NCBI GenBank assembly: GCA_009767595.1
Contig: VSDK01003676.1
Location: forward strand, 1,007,932 to 1,071,931
DNA: 64,000 bases
From: Symbiodinium kawagutii
Lineage: Eukaryota > Sar > Dinophyceae > Suessiales > Symbiodiniaceae
Reading direction: 5' to 3'
The stretch's first letter is position 1. Each line of letters begins with the position of its first letter. This document shows, in pieces, positions 24,340-34,592 of this stretch. The notes beneath the pieces were generated by a model. The model was given only the letters and a program-made list of their open reading frames with translations, did not search any database and had not been told where the DNA came from. The translations under genes and the position numbers were made by a program.

Positions 24340-24453
24340 TTATAGTGGCGGTGGAGGTTTGATCATAAACACCAACCATTGATTTTTTGGTAGGAAATAT
24401 ATTCTTAATGATTCACTTAATGATCACTGATTGATCCAATTATGTTGTATTTT

Positions 24454-24560
24454 GGGTGTGGGTCAATATTAACCCTCAATGTTAAGCAACAGTTTCATAG
24501 GGAACACAGCCTGGTTACTGATGGGAACTCGGAGTACAGGGTGAACTGACCCACTGCCAT
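24454..24560. mobile_element. Family B inverted-repeat element, diverged
   Basis: GGTGTGGGTCAATATTAACC at the left and CTGACCCACTGCC at the right. Internal CTGGTTACTGATGGGAAC matches the family B core GGTTAATGATGGGG. Confidence 0.55.
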
Positions 24561-24669
24561 GTTGGTTGGAGGTTTGAAACATAGGGGTAGTTATGGTGGA
24601 TCTGGATTATGATAACTGCTTGGTGGTTTGATTGACATTGTTTATTTTCCCCAGTGATCATTAACAATT

Positions 24670-24713
24670 GGCTGGTTGACACATTGTTCGCAGGGTTGAA
24701 ACCACCAGCCAGT
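24670..24713. mobile_element. Family D short inverted-repeat element
   Basis: GGCTGGTTGAC at the left, GGTTGAAACCACCAGCC at the right. The two ends share a compensatory GGCTGG/CCAGCC change relative to other copies. Confidence 0.55.
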
Positions 24714-24918
24714 ATACTTATCAACCGTAACCATGTCATGTAATCATACTTACTCCTGCTAATGCATTGTTGGTGTTAATGGTGATCACAGACTTGTTTT
24801 TAACTTTTAACGGTTGACCTTAGATTCTTTCTGTCGGGCTTTGTTTTTTTTTTTTTTTTCCGAGCTAAAAGCGCAGCTAGTGTGTTACTTGTGGTCCTCG
24901 TCATTGTCCTCGTCGCAG

Positions 24919-24996
24919 ATGTTGATGGAAGTTGTCCAGGAGGGTTCACCACCCGCAAAATTGTGCAGAGATGTCCTGAATAAGGACATGAAATAA
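24919..24996 (+). CDS. Putative terminal exon, short
   Basis: After CGTCGCAG the frame reads MLMEVVQEGSPPAKL and CRDVLNKDMK to TAA. 25 codons. Good codon use. Product unknown. Confidence 0.45.
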   Translation: MLMEVVQEGSPPAKLCRDVLNKDMK

Positions 24997-25255
24997 ACGA
25001 TTTGAAACATTCAAGGAAACCAGGCCAGTCAAATTACAAAACTAAGGTCGTTTAATTCAGAGGCGGCCAGGCACATGGGTACACATTTTCTACCAGTTGT
25101 CAACGACCAGGCTGGGCACTGTGATGCCCGGTCTTTTTTGGCTATATTGTTGTTTTCTGAAGCTGCAAGGATTATTCCTTTGATGCCCAGAAAGAAAAAG
25201 AAGAGTATCGTTGTTCCCAAAGATAGGAACCAAAAATAGGTGTGGTCTTCTGAAG

Positions 25256-25306
25256 GCTCAAAACAGCGGCGCATTTTGATGCCACCTTACCTCTGGCCGG
25301 GGCCTG
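25256..25306 (+). CDS. Putative short internal exon
   Basis: CTGAAG acceptor and GCCTG|GTGAGT donor. Reads LKTAAHFDATLPLAG. Short, so coding support rests on the donor consensus and codon use. Confidence 0.45.
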
Positions 25307-25406
25307 GTGAGTAGCTGGGTCGGCTGGAAATCATGGGACCAAGCATCGGCAAACTGATCAGTTCATTCCCTACAATAGTTGCTATAGGGCGTTCGCTAGT
25401 TGTGGC

Positions 25407-25440
25407 ATGGTGCTTTCTCAATAGGGGTGCCCCAAATCAT
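25407..25440. repeat. Family C half-element
   Basis: TTTCTCAATAGGGGTGCCCC followed by AAATCAT matches one end of family C. No opposite end was found nearby. Confidence 0.4.
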
Positions 25441-25549
25441 CTCATATGACTGATTTATCTATAGCAAAAAAACGCACAATTGGTAGCGGTTCCCTATGTC
25501 GAGATACACCCGTATGCCTCATTCCTGATTCCCTGGCTGCGGCCGCCAG

Positions 25550-25732
25550 GTTTCCAACATGGTACGGAAGATCAAGGCACCTGACCTTCAGAAGGTCTTC
25601 TCTCGCAACTCGACTTTCTTCAAACGCGTGGGCGCACGTGGCATCGCTTCAGTGGCTTTTGTTGCTGTAGCAGGGCCAGAGTCGTTGTTTCCCTGTGGTT
25701 TCTTTGTGGAAGCACCTTTGCAAGCAGTCTAG
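25550..25732 (+). CDS. Putative terminal exon, unknown protein
   Basis: After CCGCCAG the frame reads VSNMVRKIKAPDLQK, then STFFKRVGARGIASV and a hydrophobic AFVAVAG segment, ending in TAG. G/C-rich thirds. The start is uncertain. Confidence 0.45.
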   Translation, partial: VSNMVRKIKAPDLQKVFSRNSTFFKRVGARGIASVAFVAVAGPESLFPCGFFVEAPLQAV

Positions 25733-25814
25733 CTGGTTGTTTGCTATGCTGTTCTGTGCTTCATTTTCTACAGATCAGCCTGCAGCGTTGGCACGGCCCC
25801 GGCCGCCCAACTGA

Positions 25815-26053
25815 AGCAGCCCCTTCCAGCAGGTTGTGTGGGTCCAGTCTGCGACTGCGTCTTCTATGATGATGTTGCGATCTTGACCTTCTGGAACTCG
25901 CAGCATGCCTACGCTGCCATGGAAAAGTGCCTGGTCGTCATCGTCAGCGCCCTGTGGCGGTTGGACAAGGGCCAGTGGTTTGAGATTCAGCCGTTCCAGA
26001 CTTCGAACTACCAACGATACGTCCATTGGCATGTCCAAATATGCCAAAACTAG
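25815..26053 (+). CDS. Putative exon, unknown protein
   Basis: One plus frame reads VCDCVFYDDVAILTF, then WNSQHAYAAMEKCLV and LDKGQWFEIQPFQTS, with a strong G/C bias at third positions, ending in TAG. The opposite strand is open through a 222-codon frame (25775-26443), so strand is not certain. Codon bias favours plus. No family recognised. Confidence 0.45.
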
Positions 26054-26530
26054 GATATAGGGACAGGATTCAGGATCCTTTCTGATCTTTCTGGAATGTT
26101 CGGAAACCAAGATGAAAACTCTTGTCGTTTTTCTTGACCATGACCTCCGGGGTTGCAAAAAGAGGGGGTGGACAGAGATTGGCTGAGACACCAACTTGGC
26201 AGTTGAATAGGTCGTGGTGATTCCTGGTGTGTGTGCGTGGCCATTTCCATGTGTCGCCTTGGACATTTTTGTAGAACTCCCTGTGTATTTGCCATTGATT
26301 TTTTTTCCGCATTTCATCTGTATTTTGCACAGGCAATAGTTTACAGAATTCGGCCTCATTTGCAAACTCGTGCGTGGTGGTTGTCCACATTGACAATACC
26401 AACTGGACCAGCCCTCAGAAAAAAAGGCAAGAAACCATGACACAAATTATGTTTGAAGCCAACATGGGTCGGTCCAGGTAGACCTGCCATCACCATCCAC
26501 AAGCGCCGAGGTATGATGGTGGAACTTTAG

Positions 26531-26637
26531 AAGTGGCCACTGCCCTTTGGCGGATCGCTGCCCAGCGGGGCATCACGTGGAACTCGACAAGGGAAGAGAC
26601 TGGCCTCAGGGGACATGTCATCATCATGGTTTATTGA
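26531..26637 (+). CDS. Putative exon, unknown protein
   Basis: ACTTTAG acceptor, then EVATALWRIAAQRGI and TWNSTREETGLRG. Third positions are almost all G/C in the first two thirds. The last codons to the TGA look non-coding, so a donor may lie inside. Confidence 0.5.
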
Positions 26638-26757
26638 TTCATGTTTGTTCAACACTATGCTCGAAAAAACTGTATGGCTTCTGAAAACTGTGATATTCCG
26701 AAGGCAAACTATGTAAGCATCAGGACTTTGTAACTATTTGAGCTTCTCTTTCTGAAG

Positions 26758-26903
26758 GCCCGGCCAGTTCCCGTTCCCCCACCAACGCTGACGTTTCGAA
26801 CTCCCCAATTTCAATCACCAAACGCGCCCGGGGGATGGCGCGTTTCGTCATGGGCACCGTGGTCCTTTCCATGGAATTTGGATCACCAATGTGGGGAGAA
26901 TGA
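26758..26903 (+). CDS. Putative terminal exon, unknown protein
   Basis: TTTCTGAAG acceptor, then SPTNADVSNSPISIT, KRARGMARFVMGTVV and SMEFGSPMWGE to TGA. Consistent codon bias. A second frame is open. Product unknown. Confidence 0.5.
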
Positions 26904-26970
26904 AGGGACCTCCAATGTACAGATACAATTTGGCGAACATTTCATGGAAGCAGGTGATTTTCTGCATGTT

Positions 26971-27075
26971 GCTGGCTGGTGTTTGGGAGGGAGGCTAGGA
27001 GCCAGGGGTATCCTGACCACTGGCCCTTGAAAGGGGGAGGGATCTGGAGCTACAAGTAGTGGTCTTACCAAATGG
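26971..27075. mobile_element. Family E short repeat element
   Basis: GGCTGGTGTTTGGGAGGGAG at the left and TGGTCTTACCAAATGG at the right, as in family E elsewhere. Confidence 0.5.
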
Positions 27076-27111
27076 TAGGTTCTATTTCATGTCTTTGTCC
27101 CAGTAGGGAAA

Positions 27112-27135
27112 NNNNNNNNNNNNNNNNNNNNNNNN
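27112..27135. other. Assembly gap (24 N)
   Basis: 24 undetermined bases. Confidence 1.
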
Positions 27136-27177
27136 AGTAGGTAAAGCATGGGAAAGTTTCCTTCGCTGGCCTGATTT

Positions 27178-27224
27178 CGCGATTGAGACCTCCAACAGGG
27201 CCGATTGAGACCTCCAACAGGGCC
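27178..27224. repeat. 22-bp tandem duplication
   Basis: Two identical adjacent units containing GATTGAGACCTCCAACAGGG, near the assembly gap. Confidence 0.85.
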
Positions 27225-27365
27225 GAAGATCGGGGTTTGAGATGAGGAGATGTGGCTGGCTCAGATTCATGTGGTAAGTGTGAACCAATTCCAAGAACAC
27301 AACTGCTTATATAGTTATTTATTGTATGTGTTCATGTTACCTGACTATTGTCCCTTCACGGCGAG

Positions 27366-27530
27366 CTTGTCAACTACATGTTCAAGATAAATTCGCACCA
27401 TTTCAACCCAAAAATGTTGGTGATTTACCCTGTGAAATGGGCGGTTTATTCATATCTACATTTCGTGTTCAATGCAAACACCCTTGTCAACGGACTGGTG
27501 GTCGGCTTGTCCATCCCCATGATTGCTGGT
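27366..27530 (+). CDS. Putative internal exon, membrane-protein segment
   Basis: GGCGAG acceptor-like site and GCTGGT|GTGAGT donor enclose exactly 55 codons in phase 0. It reads LVNYMFKINSHHFNP, then KMLVIYPVKWAVYSY and TLVNGLVVGLSIPMI. Two hydrophobic stretches suggest a membrane protein. Family not recognised. Confidence 0.6.
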
Positions 27531-29240
27531 GTGAGTTGGTCATGATGCCGCTTTGCAGTTTGAAGTGGTCAGGTGATTCCCGCGATGTTTCGAAGCGCAA
27601 CTTAGTGATAACTGCCCTTACCATTTCAATATGGCCAACGGATGCGTTTTGGCACAGCTGGTCTGGGAAACCAAAAGTAGCTCAATGTCAGGAAACTGAC
27701 CCGGAATAAGTTACCCGGAAATAAGTTACTGGTTGATGGTTTCACACATGTGTTTTTTATTTACTTACTGTTAAGCAAAGATTGGTTGACTGAATGATAT
27801 CAATTTCATAGGGGTGGTTCAACCACCAAGCAGTTGTTAGCAAGGTACAGAGTATACCAATGATCATGCCACATGTCATGTAGCCCCACACGACCTGGGT
27901 TCCTAGCAACATACCGGCTCCAGAGGTGGTGCACCTCAAATGATGAGTTGATTCGGATCAACTCATGCATCAAAATGGTGAAGGGAATCAGGCTGATCGA
28001 CCAGGAACAACAACATTGGATGACTATAGTGAATAGTTAACAATATTTAATAGATGTTAATAGTTCGTAGTTATTAACAACAATTGGATGACCATTTGTT
28101 AATGGCTATTCTGAAATCGAATCAGGAACAACATCGCTGGATGACTGTTGCCACGGTTTGTTCTTTTCATCTCTGCCTGAGATGATGTCAACATATGTCA
28201 ACCAACCGAATTTTTGTTGATATTTTTCATCGTGACTGAAACTATATCCACCTGAGGTTGCCAGGTCCTAGGATTCTTCATGGTTTCGTGGATCACCCAC
28301 TGCCTATGCCCCTTCTACAATTGATGCTTCTGAAGGGCACTCGCATGGGCAGCTGTTCAGATCCCGTTTTCTGCACCTGACTTTCCAAGGACAAAAGTCT
28401 AGGAACTGAGGGTATTTATCTCTACCCGCGGCTCGGCGGTTGACGAAGTTGCACCATGTGGCACCGATGGCGGTCAGTTCAAAGCTTGAGAAAACTAACG
28501 ACACATAGACAACTAAGATGTTGGGTAACCGTTGGGGTTTAAGCTGGAGACGGGTTCACTGAGATTGTTGCTGTGGTTGTTCTCATTGGGCCGCAGGAGG
28601 CAATTACAAGCTGGGAGACAATCCAAGATAGGCAGATAGAGGGGATAGAGAGAATTAGTGGGGGCAAATAGATACAAGAGATGCATAGATAGACATTGAT
28701 AGATTGATAGACCCATAGAGTCCCATGGACAGATAGAAAGATAGATAGATAAACAGATCCATAGATGAATAGATTGATGATCCGCCTGGCAGCAGGACTT
28801 TGACTAGTTGGTCCCAAGGTATGACCGGGCCCAGTAGTTTCAGCGATGGCAAGTGCATCAGGCAATTTTGACTTCATGCCAAACGCATGGTGACATTTTT
28901 TTTTGACAAAACGCATGGTGACATAATGAATATATCATGGAATATTTGAATGCCCATCAATCCGTGGGAAGCCCGGGCAAAAATTAGCAGCTCTCTCATC
29001 ATTCACTATGACTGGATCAGTTGATATGATGCTGGGATCAGAATCAAAAGTTTCATTCTCCAATCTGATTCAATATGTAATAAGCTTATATATTATATTT
29101 TCATCGAGAGCAGGGTCTCCAGCTTTGACCAGTGGGTTCATTACCATCGTTACCTCGGCTTGGGACGGAAATCATCCAATGATGCACCATGTATGGCCAC
29201 TCACGCTGTGATGCAGCTTGACCACTGAACCGGGGCCCAG
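27531..29240. other. Mostly non-coding stretch
   Basis: Contains a family D element (27781) and a degenerate GATA-type repeat at about 28655-28765. A weak minus-strand block at 28426-28484 is not called. Confidence 0.4.
27781..27833. mobile_element. Family D short inverted-repeat element
   Basis: ATTGGTTGACTGAATGATAT at the left and GGTTCAACCACCAAGCAG at the right. Confidence 0.5.
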
Positions 29241-29371
29241 CTTCTTTCCACCCCGGCGGACAATCACGCGGCGCTGTCAGGAAAGACGCGAACTTTCGGG
29301 AAGCTGGGCCTGATCAGTCGTCCCATTGACCCAGCCTTTAAGCCCCGCCTCGTGGAATGTGAACCCATAAG
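29241..29371 (+). CDS. Putative internal exon, unknown protein
   Basis: GGGCCCAG acceptor and CCATAAG|GTGTAG donor. It reads LLSTPADNHAALSGK, then FGKLGLISRPIDPAF. Third positions are strongly G/C. Probably the same gene as the block at 29505. Product not recognised. Confidence 0.6.
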
Positions 29372-29504
29372 GTGTAGTGCATGTCGAGTTCATTGTTGGC
29401 TGATATTTGCTTCATCTTACTTGAGCAAGAATCCGAAATTGAGAAATATGGGATAATAGTGAGATGTAGTGGGATGATGGTAAGCCCTCGAGAATTGATC
29501 CAAG

Positions 29505-29629
29505 TTACGCCCGGTTTTGCCGGGCGAAGCTCAGCTGGAACCTTGGAGTTGGCAACAAAAAATGTCAACGAAACGTACCCCGATGCCTGCCCCGAAGTAA
29601 CCACTCCACTGGGTGGATTACAGCTATGA
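29505..29629 (+). CDS. Putative terminal exon, unknown protein
   Basis: ATCCAAG acceptor, then TPGFAGRSSAGTLEL, ATKNVNETYPDACPE and a short tail to TGA. May follow the exon at 29241 after a 133-bp intron (inference; phase not confirmed). Confidence 0.45.
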
Positions 29630-30042
29630 ATTTAGCTTTTTGGCATTTTTGTGGACCTAAAATAGAAGCCACCAAGTGTAATAATTACCTGGGGAAACTG
29701 GACGAAACTGCCTCAGCAGATCTAGATGGACTGTGCCCTTTTGGGTTTTGTTGATTACCCGGCTGCGAAGGATGGTCCGGTTCTGGGACAGTTGTTTTCT
29801 TGTGGTGGAGTTATATTTACTTTCAGTCGTATATGCACAGACATGGACAAACAGTTGAACAATGTTTGACATGCATTGTGCTCCCGCACACGTTTGGAAC
29901 GCACTATAGAGCCCAATGTATTTTTCCTGCTGTCAACCCATGTAATTTTGTTGATCGCACATAAGTACATGTATACGCATGTTTCGATAAGTAATAGAAG
30001 CGCAGCTCGGTTGATTGAACTGATTGATTGTTTTGTTTGTAG

Positions 30043-30219
30043 ATTGGTGGATAAATTGGTTGGTTGGTGGACTCGCGGTGCACTCTCCCGCCTCTTTCCC
30101 CTACGCGGCCGGAGGAAACAGTGGAAAGTCGCTTGGGGCCTTTGTCGCAGTGTCAGCTTCGGCGTGGCCAGGGATGGATTACACTGACGCTCAGCCGCGG
30201 CAGCACCACCGGGGGCAGT
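30043..30219 (+). CDS. Putative internal exon, unknown protein
   Basis: GTTTGTAG acceptor. Reads HSPASFPYAAGGNSG, then AFVAVSASAWPGMDY, ending near GTGTAGG. Strong G/C bias from 30080 on. A GGNSGKS stretch superficially fits a P-loop, but there is no supporting context. Minus strand also open. Confidence 0.45.
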
Positions 30220-30684
30220 GTAGGAAGTTAAGCACTGGGGTGAAGGCCTATTGATAAACCAGACCATGGAACCCCCTGCTACCCTATCACTAAAGATCAT
30301 ATGAAAAAATCTTTCATTAGTCAGAGAGAAAGAGACAGAGAGACCGTGACATCATCACCAATGATTTTTCAAGCCCTGCGACATGCCTCCGTGAGAACGG
30401 TACCTGAAACTGTTGGTAGGAAATAGCTACCATAGATGTATCACAATGTATTACGATGAATTGTTTCCCCCTTCTGTTGTTTTTTCAGCTTCTCATCCCG
30501 CAATTAGATATAATCTATATCAGCTTATATCAGCTTATCATCCTGGATATGGTTATATCACTTGGTGCATGGCTTTTGTGATATTGCCCGAAGCCGCTGT
30601 GATGTGCTGGCCATTGTGCATCGACGACCGAGCCTTGTGAAATTTAGTGACTACCAACAACTATATAGGTATGGCATTTAATAT

Positions 30685-30770
30685 GGCTATGGATCAATAT
30701 TAGCCAACCAACTCATGGGGGATAATAAGCAACAACTATGGCAAGAATAGTATGGTGACTAGGCTGATTA
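30685..30770. repeat. Family B half-element
   Basis: GGCTATGGATCAATATTAGC and the following CCAACCAACTCATGGGGGAT match the left part of family B. The right end is lost. Confidence 0.5.
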
Positions 30771-31013
30771 GGACGTGATGATCACGATGGTCAACCATTT
30801 TGTAAGTTTCAGTGATCAACTATAAGCGACAATAGCGGTATGCACCGACAAACCATGACGGTGTAACGATGTTGCCCATGATGCATCCATGTTTCCGCCA
30901 CTTGTGGCAGTTCGGCTGTCAAGCCCAATGAATATTACGCGGATCACTGCCCACTTGGCACCTCATGGCCAGGATTCAGAGACTTCTTTGGATGGCCCGG
31001 CAACCATTGGTCC

Positions 31014-31077
31014 TGAGATGTCATGAGATGTCATGAGATGTCATGAGATGTCATGAGATGTCATGAGATGTCATGAG
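31014..31077. repeat. 10-bp tandem array
   Basis: Six near-perfect copies of TGAGATGTCA. Confidence 0.95.
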
Positions 31078-31200
31078 TCAGTGCATCAATGGCGATGGAG
31101 AGAGGGAGAGAGCTTCAGGGCTGAAATGCATCCTACATCGCCTTAAGGGATTTTTTCATCAGTATCTACATCCTACATCTTATAAACCTTATCAAATCAG

Positions 31201-31348
31201 TGGTGAAATGCATGCTGATGTTTCCTGCGGACCACCCCTACGGTTCTTTTTGAAGGCCTCCCAGCACTGCCAAGCAATTGTACCTGGCCACCAAAGTGGA
31301 CTGATTCCCTACCCCATATGCTTACATTGGGATTATTTCAGAGGGTAG
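31201..31348 (+). CDS. Putative terminal exon, unknown protein
   Basis: ATCAAATCAG acceptor, then GEMHADVSCGPPLRF, FLKASQHCQAIVPGH and IPYPICLHWDYFRG to TAG. The other two frames close early. Family not recognised. Confidence 0.45.
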
Positions 31349-31611
31349 GCATAGGCAGGTTTTTGGCCATAGAAATCATGGTAAATATTGGGACCAATGA
31401 GGCGGCGGGGCCGTTGAGTCTTTAATTTTGGCCAACCTTAGTGCAGATGAACAGAAGAAATGATATCCTTTTTGGGCCAGGAAGGCATAGCCACAAACAT
31501 GGTGATGGATGGTGATGGATATTTCGTTGCTACTTGTTTGGTGTATATGCTTAATCTCGCAAAGCAACGACCCACAAAAATGAGACCTGACAAGATTGGT
31601 GGTTCATACAG

Positions 31612-31687
31612 GGTCTGGATGACCAAGACAATACAATCCCAGAGCGAAAAGTGTGTACCTCCAGTCATTGGTGGTTCCATTTGGCTG
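31612..31687 (+). CDS. Putative internal exon, unknown protein
   Basis: CATACAG acceptor and TTGGCTG|GTATGT donor, both near consensus, 76 bp. Either VWMTKTI-SQSEKCV-type or GLDDQDNTIPERKVC-type frame is open. Splice borders are the main support. Confidence 0.45.
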
Positions 31688-31729
31688 GTATGTAGTTTCA
31701 AACATTTTTCCCTAGCATCTAGCAAATGA

Positions 31730-31783
31730 TTGGTTGATAGGCAAGCATATTTTTTCATAGGGGTTTTTCAACCACCAACCAGT
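31730..31783. mobile_element. Family D short inverted-repeat element
   Basis: TTGGTTGATAGGCAAGCATA at the left and TTCAACCACCAACCAG at the right. It lies about 40 bp after the exon at 31612. Confidence 0.55.
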
Positions 31784-32326
31784 AATGATCGTTATGAACC
31801 ACTACTAGCCATTATTAACCATTATCGACCATGACTAACCATTATTAACCACTAGTTAGCCATGGGTGCCTCAACAGCCAAGCAGATTGGTGGTGAATTG
31901 TTGTGGATCTCAGAATTCTTGATCTTGTCCGTGGTCCCTGCCCATGGCAACCCCTCAGGTTTCGCGGAAGCATGGCCAGGCAACTGACGCTCGGCACCGC
32001 TCGCTGGCGAGCTTCCGTGGGGGGAATATGGCGGCCACAGTGAAGGAATAATCCTTGACCTCTTGTTGTTTTGATCGGTTTGTTGTACTGGAAATGCAGT
32101 AGGTTTTTTTGTTGGAAGGTTTTATTGGAAATGTTAATCTATCAGAAGTGCATTGCTTACATCATCTAATGAATTCCACGAGAGCTGCTTGCTTACAGTA
32201 GGCAACATGAGCCAATATAGTGACCAATGCCAAACTTGTAACCAACCAATTCACCTTCAATTTGGGCATTGGTCCAAGATTTCATGTGGGCTGTTTTACC
32301 AGCTTGAGTATTGTTAATGGGAGAAG
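31784..32326. other. Non-coding stretch
   Basis: Starts with degenerate ATTAACCATTA units (31795-31860). A GC-rich patch at 31915-32040 is open in two frames but lacks a donor and is not called. Confidence 0.35.
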
Positions 32327-32453
32327 GTGTATCTCTCCCGCCCCATGGTGCGAAGCCACCTGCGGCTGAAGACGCAGCCAGGGGGGCAGCATGATAGGCC
32401 CTTTAAATGTGCCGTTGTGGCAACCCTTGAAGGCAACCCTTTGCCTTCAACGG
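32327..32453 (+). CDS. Putative internal exon, unknown protein
   Basis: GGGAGAAG acceptor, then VYLSRPMVRSHLRLK, TQPGGQHDRPFKCAV and ATLEGNPLPST, followed by a GTGCTA donor. Third positions almost all G/C. Product unknown. Confidence 0.55.
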
Positions 32454-32798
32454 GTGCTATGAGTGATGTCATTTGCTCATGTTTATTTCTGTCTCTCTCC
32501 CCCTCTCCTGGCGCACGCGCATGCACGCACACATACACACAGATGTGCTGCATATTTATGTGTAACTATGTGTGTTTGGATATTTGTTCTTAAAATTGAC
32601 CTGGATACGAGCGGAAACTAAAAGCATCAACCTTGCCGAGAGTTTAAACTGAGTTGATATCAACTGCGCCTGAGGCTGTGCAGACTGAAAACCTGTACCG
32701 ATTTTGGGTTTGACTGCTTGAGCCACTCACTTGGTTGATAGGAGCATTTTCCAGGCAACCATTTTGCTTGAAACACCTGTTGCCACATGTGCTGAGCA

Positions 32799-32968
32799 GT
32801 TTTCTTGGACGGAGGAAAGAAGACGATGGCATGAAGCAGGTCGACTTCAAGGGGACTATCATCTCCATTGATTTGGACAGAGGCCTGACCGTACTGTGTG
32901 CCCGACCCAGTAGCGGTGACCCCCTGGCAACCAGACCTTCATTGCTGGTCCCTCATCCAGTGACATGA
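32799..32968 (+). CDS. Putative terminal exon, unknown protein
   Basis: After GAGCAG the frame reads GRRKEDDGMKQVDFK, then GTIISIDLDRGLTVL and RPSSGDPLATRPSLL, ending in TGA. Consistent codon bias. A splice to the next GC-rich block (32970) is possible. Confidence 0.5.
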
Positions 32969-32969
32969 G

Positions 32970-33102
32970 GACTGCTCGTCCCATCCCTGGCCATACCCTT
33001 GGCCGGACAGCTGAAGCAGACGCTTCAACCCCTCGGTACCAAGTCAGGTTATGGCTGCTGGTTCATCCCTTGTGGAGGGCACACTCGAGACCAACCAGCC
33101 GG
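32970..33102 (+). CDS. Putative internal exon, unknown protein
   Basis: After CATGAG the frame reads LLVPSLAIPLAGQLK, then TLQPLGTKSGYGCWF and CGGHTRDQPAG with a GTAAAG donor. It is directly adjacent to the previous block, so the two may be one exon with the border misplaced. Confidence 0.45.
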
Positions 33103-33231
33103 GTAAAGGCCTTGATATCACACTGAAAACCGCTGACATTTCTCTGGGAATGTCACATTGCACTCCCCGTGTTGTTGAGGGACCGCGGTTTGAGAAGATC
33201 TGCAGATAGCTTTGGCAGGAGTGCGAGGGTC

Positions 33232-33290
33232 AGAGAGAGAGAGAGAGAGAGAGGAGAAAAAGAGCAAGAGAGAGAGAGAGAGAGACAGAT
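33232..33290. repeat. (AG)n microsatellite
   Basis: Two AG-rich runs interrupted by GGAGAAAAAGAGC. Confidence 0.9.
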
Positions 33291-33589
33291 GGATACTGCA
33301 AATGGATGAATACCGGAACCTACCAGAGGTTCTTTAGTCGTGCCCTGTTTTTGATTAGTGACTTGCTTCGCTTGCAAATGTCCACTTGCAGTCTTGATCT
33401 TATAGAATCACCAGGCGTTTGGCCCCGCAGAGGGCGAATGCTTCTAAGATGGAACTGTCATACTGGCGGCTTGGGCCTGAGACGATAGGTAGATCCCGTT
33501 GCTTCAGATCAAGTAGGGAGATGGCGCTGGAGAGACAGCAGCAGTCATAAATTGAAGAGAGATAGATACATAGATGCTTAGATCAACAG

Positions 33590-33664
33590 ATAGACAGATC
33601 GATAGATAGATAGATAGATAGATAGATAGAGAGACCGATGGATAGACAGACAGACAGACAGACA
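33590..33664. repeat. (GATA)n/(GACA)n microsatellite
   Basis: GATA units pass into GACA units. Explains the Leu/Ser/Tyr-rich minus-strand frame here. Confidence 0.95.
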
Positions 33665-34278
33665 CCCAGCCAGGTAGATAGGTAAGTAGGTATAGTAAGA
33701 AAGAGACATGTAATTACATTTTTTTGGAGCAGATATCTTTTGAAGTACATGTCGATTTTGCAGATTCAAATATCCAGGATATCCAGGTATACTCGGTAGT
33801 TTGCGTGCAGGTACGTACACTAAGTACATGTTTGCCTGTGCATTAAGTATGTTTACATTTGTACATGCAGATATCTATCTACTACACTGCTTGACCCCCC
33901 CACATTGGGAGGAAAACGACAGCAAAGTCACAATACATGCAAGTCTAGCACGTACACACGTATGTAACAATTTTCAATGAAGATGTGTGTTCATATGAGC
34001 ACCCAACAAAATTATCGCCAATTACTTTCTTATTCGTGCAATCATTGGTTGAGAAATGTAGTGAAAATCTTAAAAGCGAGTAGGTCCGACTGAAAAGCGA
34101 GTCCTCCCCAAATGATGGTCACCCAAACAAGTAATTTTGTCCGCTGCTCATATCATATCAAAGCACATCACATCACATCACATCACCTCATATCACATCA
34201 TATCACATCATCTCATATGTAATCCTTTCTCCATGCATTTTTTCGTTTGCTAATCACGCCACACGTTTCGGGGATCAG
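33665..34278. other. Non-coding stretch
   Basis: Ends in an (ATCAC)n-type pentamer array at about 34155-34217. No exon supported. Confidence 0.5.
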
Positions 34279-34592
34279 CGTCGGAAGTCGCGCTTCGCGA
34301 GGCCTTGCTTTGGTTGGAGCACCTGGCATTCGGAATCCAGATCCAGTTGCCACTGGGGAGAGCCTGGAATTATGATCCGCGCAGCGGATCGGCGCCTGAC
34401 GGGACCTCGGCCCGAAGGGACCTCCCCAAGGAGGGTGGCCATACGAAATCCTGTGCACCCATGGTGTTCGATCTCATTTTTCAGAGTGGCGCGGAAGCTC
34501 TTCATGGCAACACGTCATTGTTTTTTGAGCAGCTCCATTCAGTAGTAGCAATGGAAAACCTGCTATCGGGAGATTTGATCTACATTTGGAAA
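34279..34592 (+). CDS. Putative large exon, unknown protein
   Basis: GGGATCAG acceptor, then an unbroken frame reading SEVALREALLWLEHL, FGIQIQLPLGRAWNY, APMVFDLIFQSGAEA and ENLLSGDLIYIWK to a GGAAAAG|GTAATT donor. If the donor is not used it meets TAA at 34596. An earlier GTGGCC at 34435 could also end it. Strong G/C bias in the first half. Family not recognised. Confidence 0.6.

Noticed and set aside
25775..26443. Minus-strand open frame of 222 codons
   Set aside because: It covers the block at 25815-26053 where plus-strand codon use is better, and beyond 26060 it has no coding character.
30108..30128. GGNSGKS as a P-loop
   Set aside because: No other NTPase motif in or around the block and the exon is short; likely chance.
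30215..30240. GGAAGTTAAGCACTGGGG resembling part of 5S rRNA
   Set aside because: Only one short box matches; the remaining 5S structure is absent.
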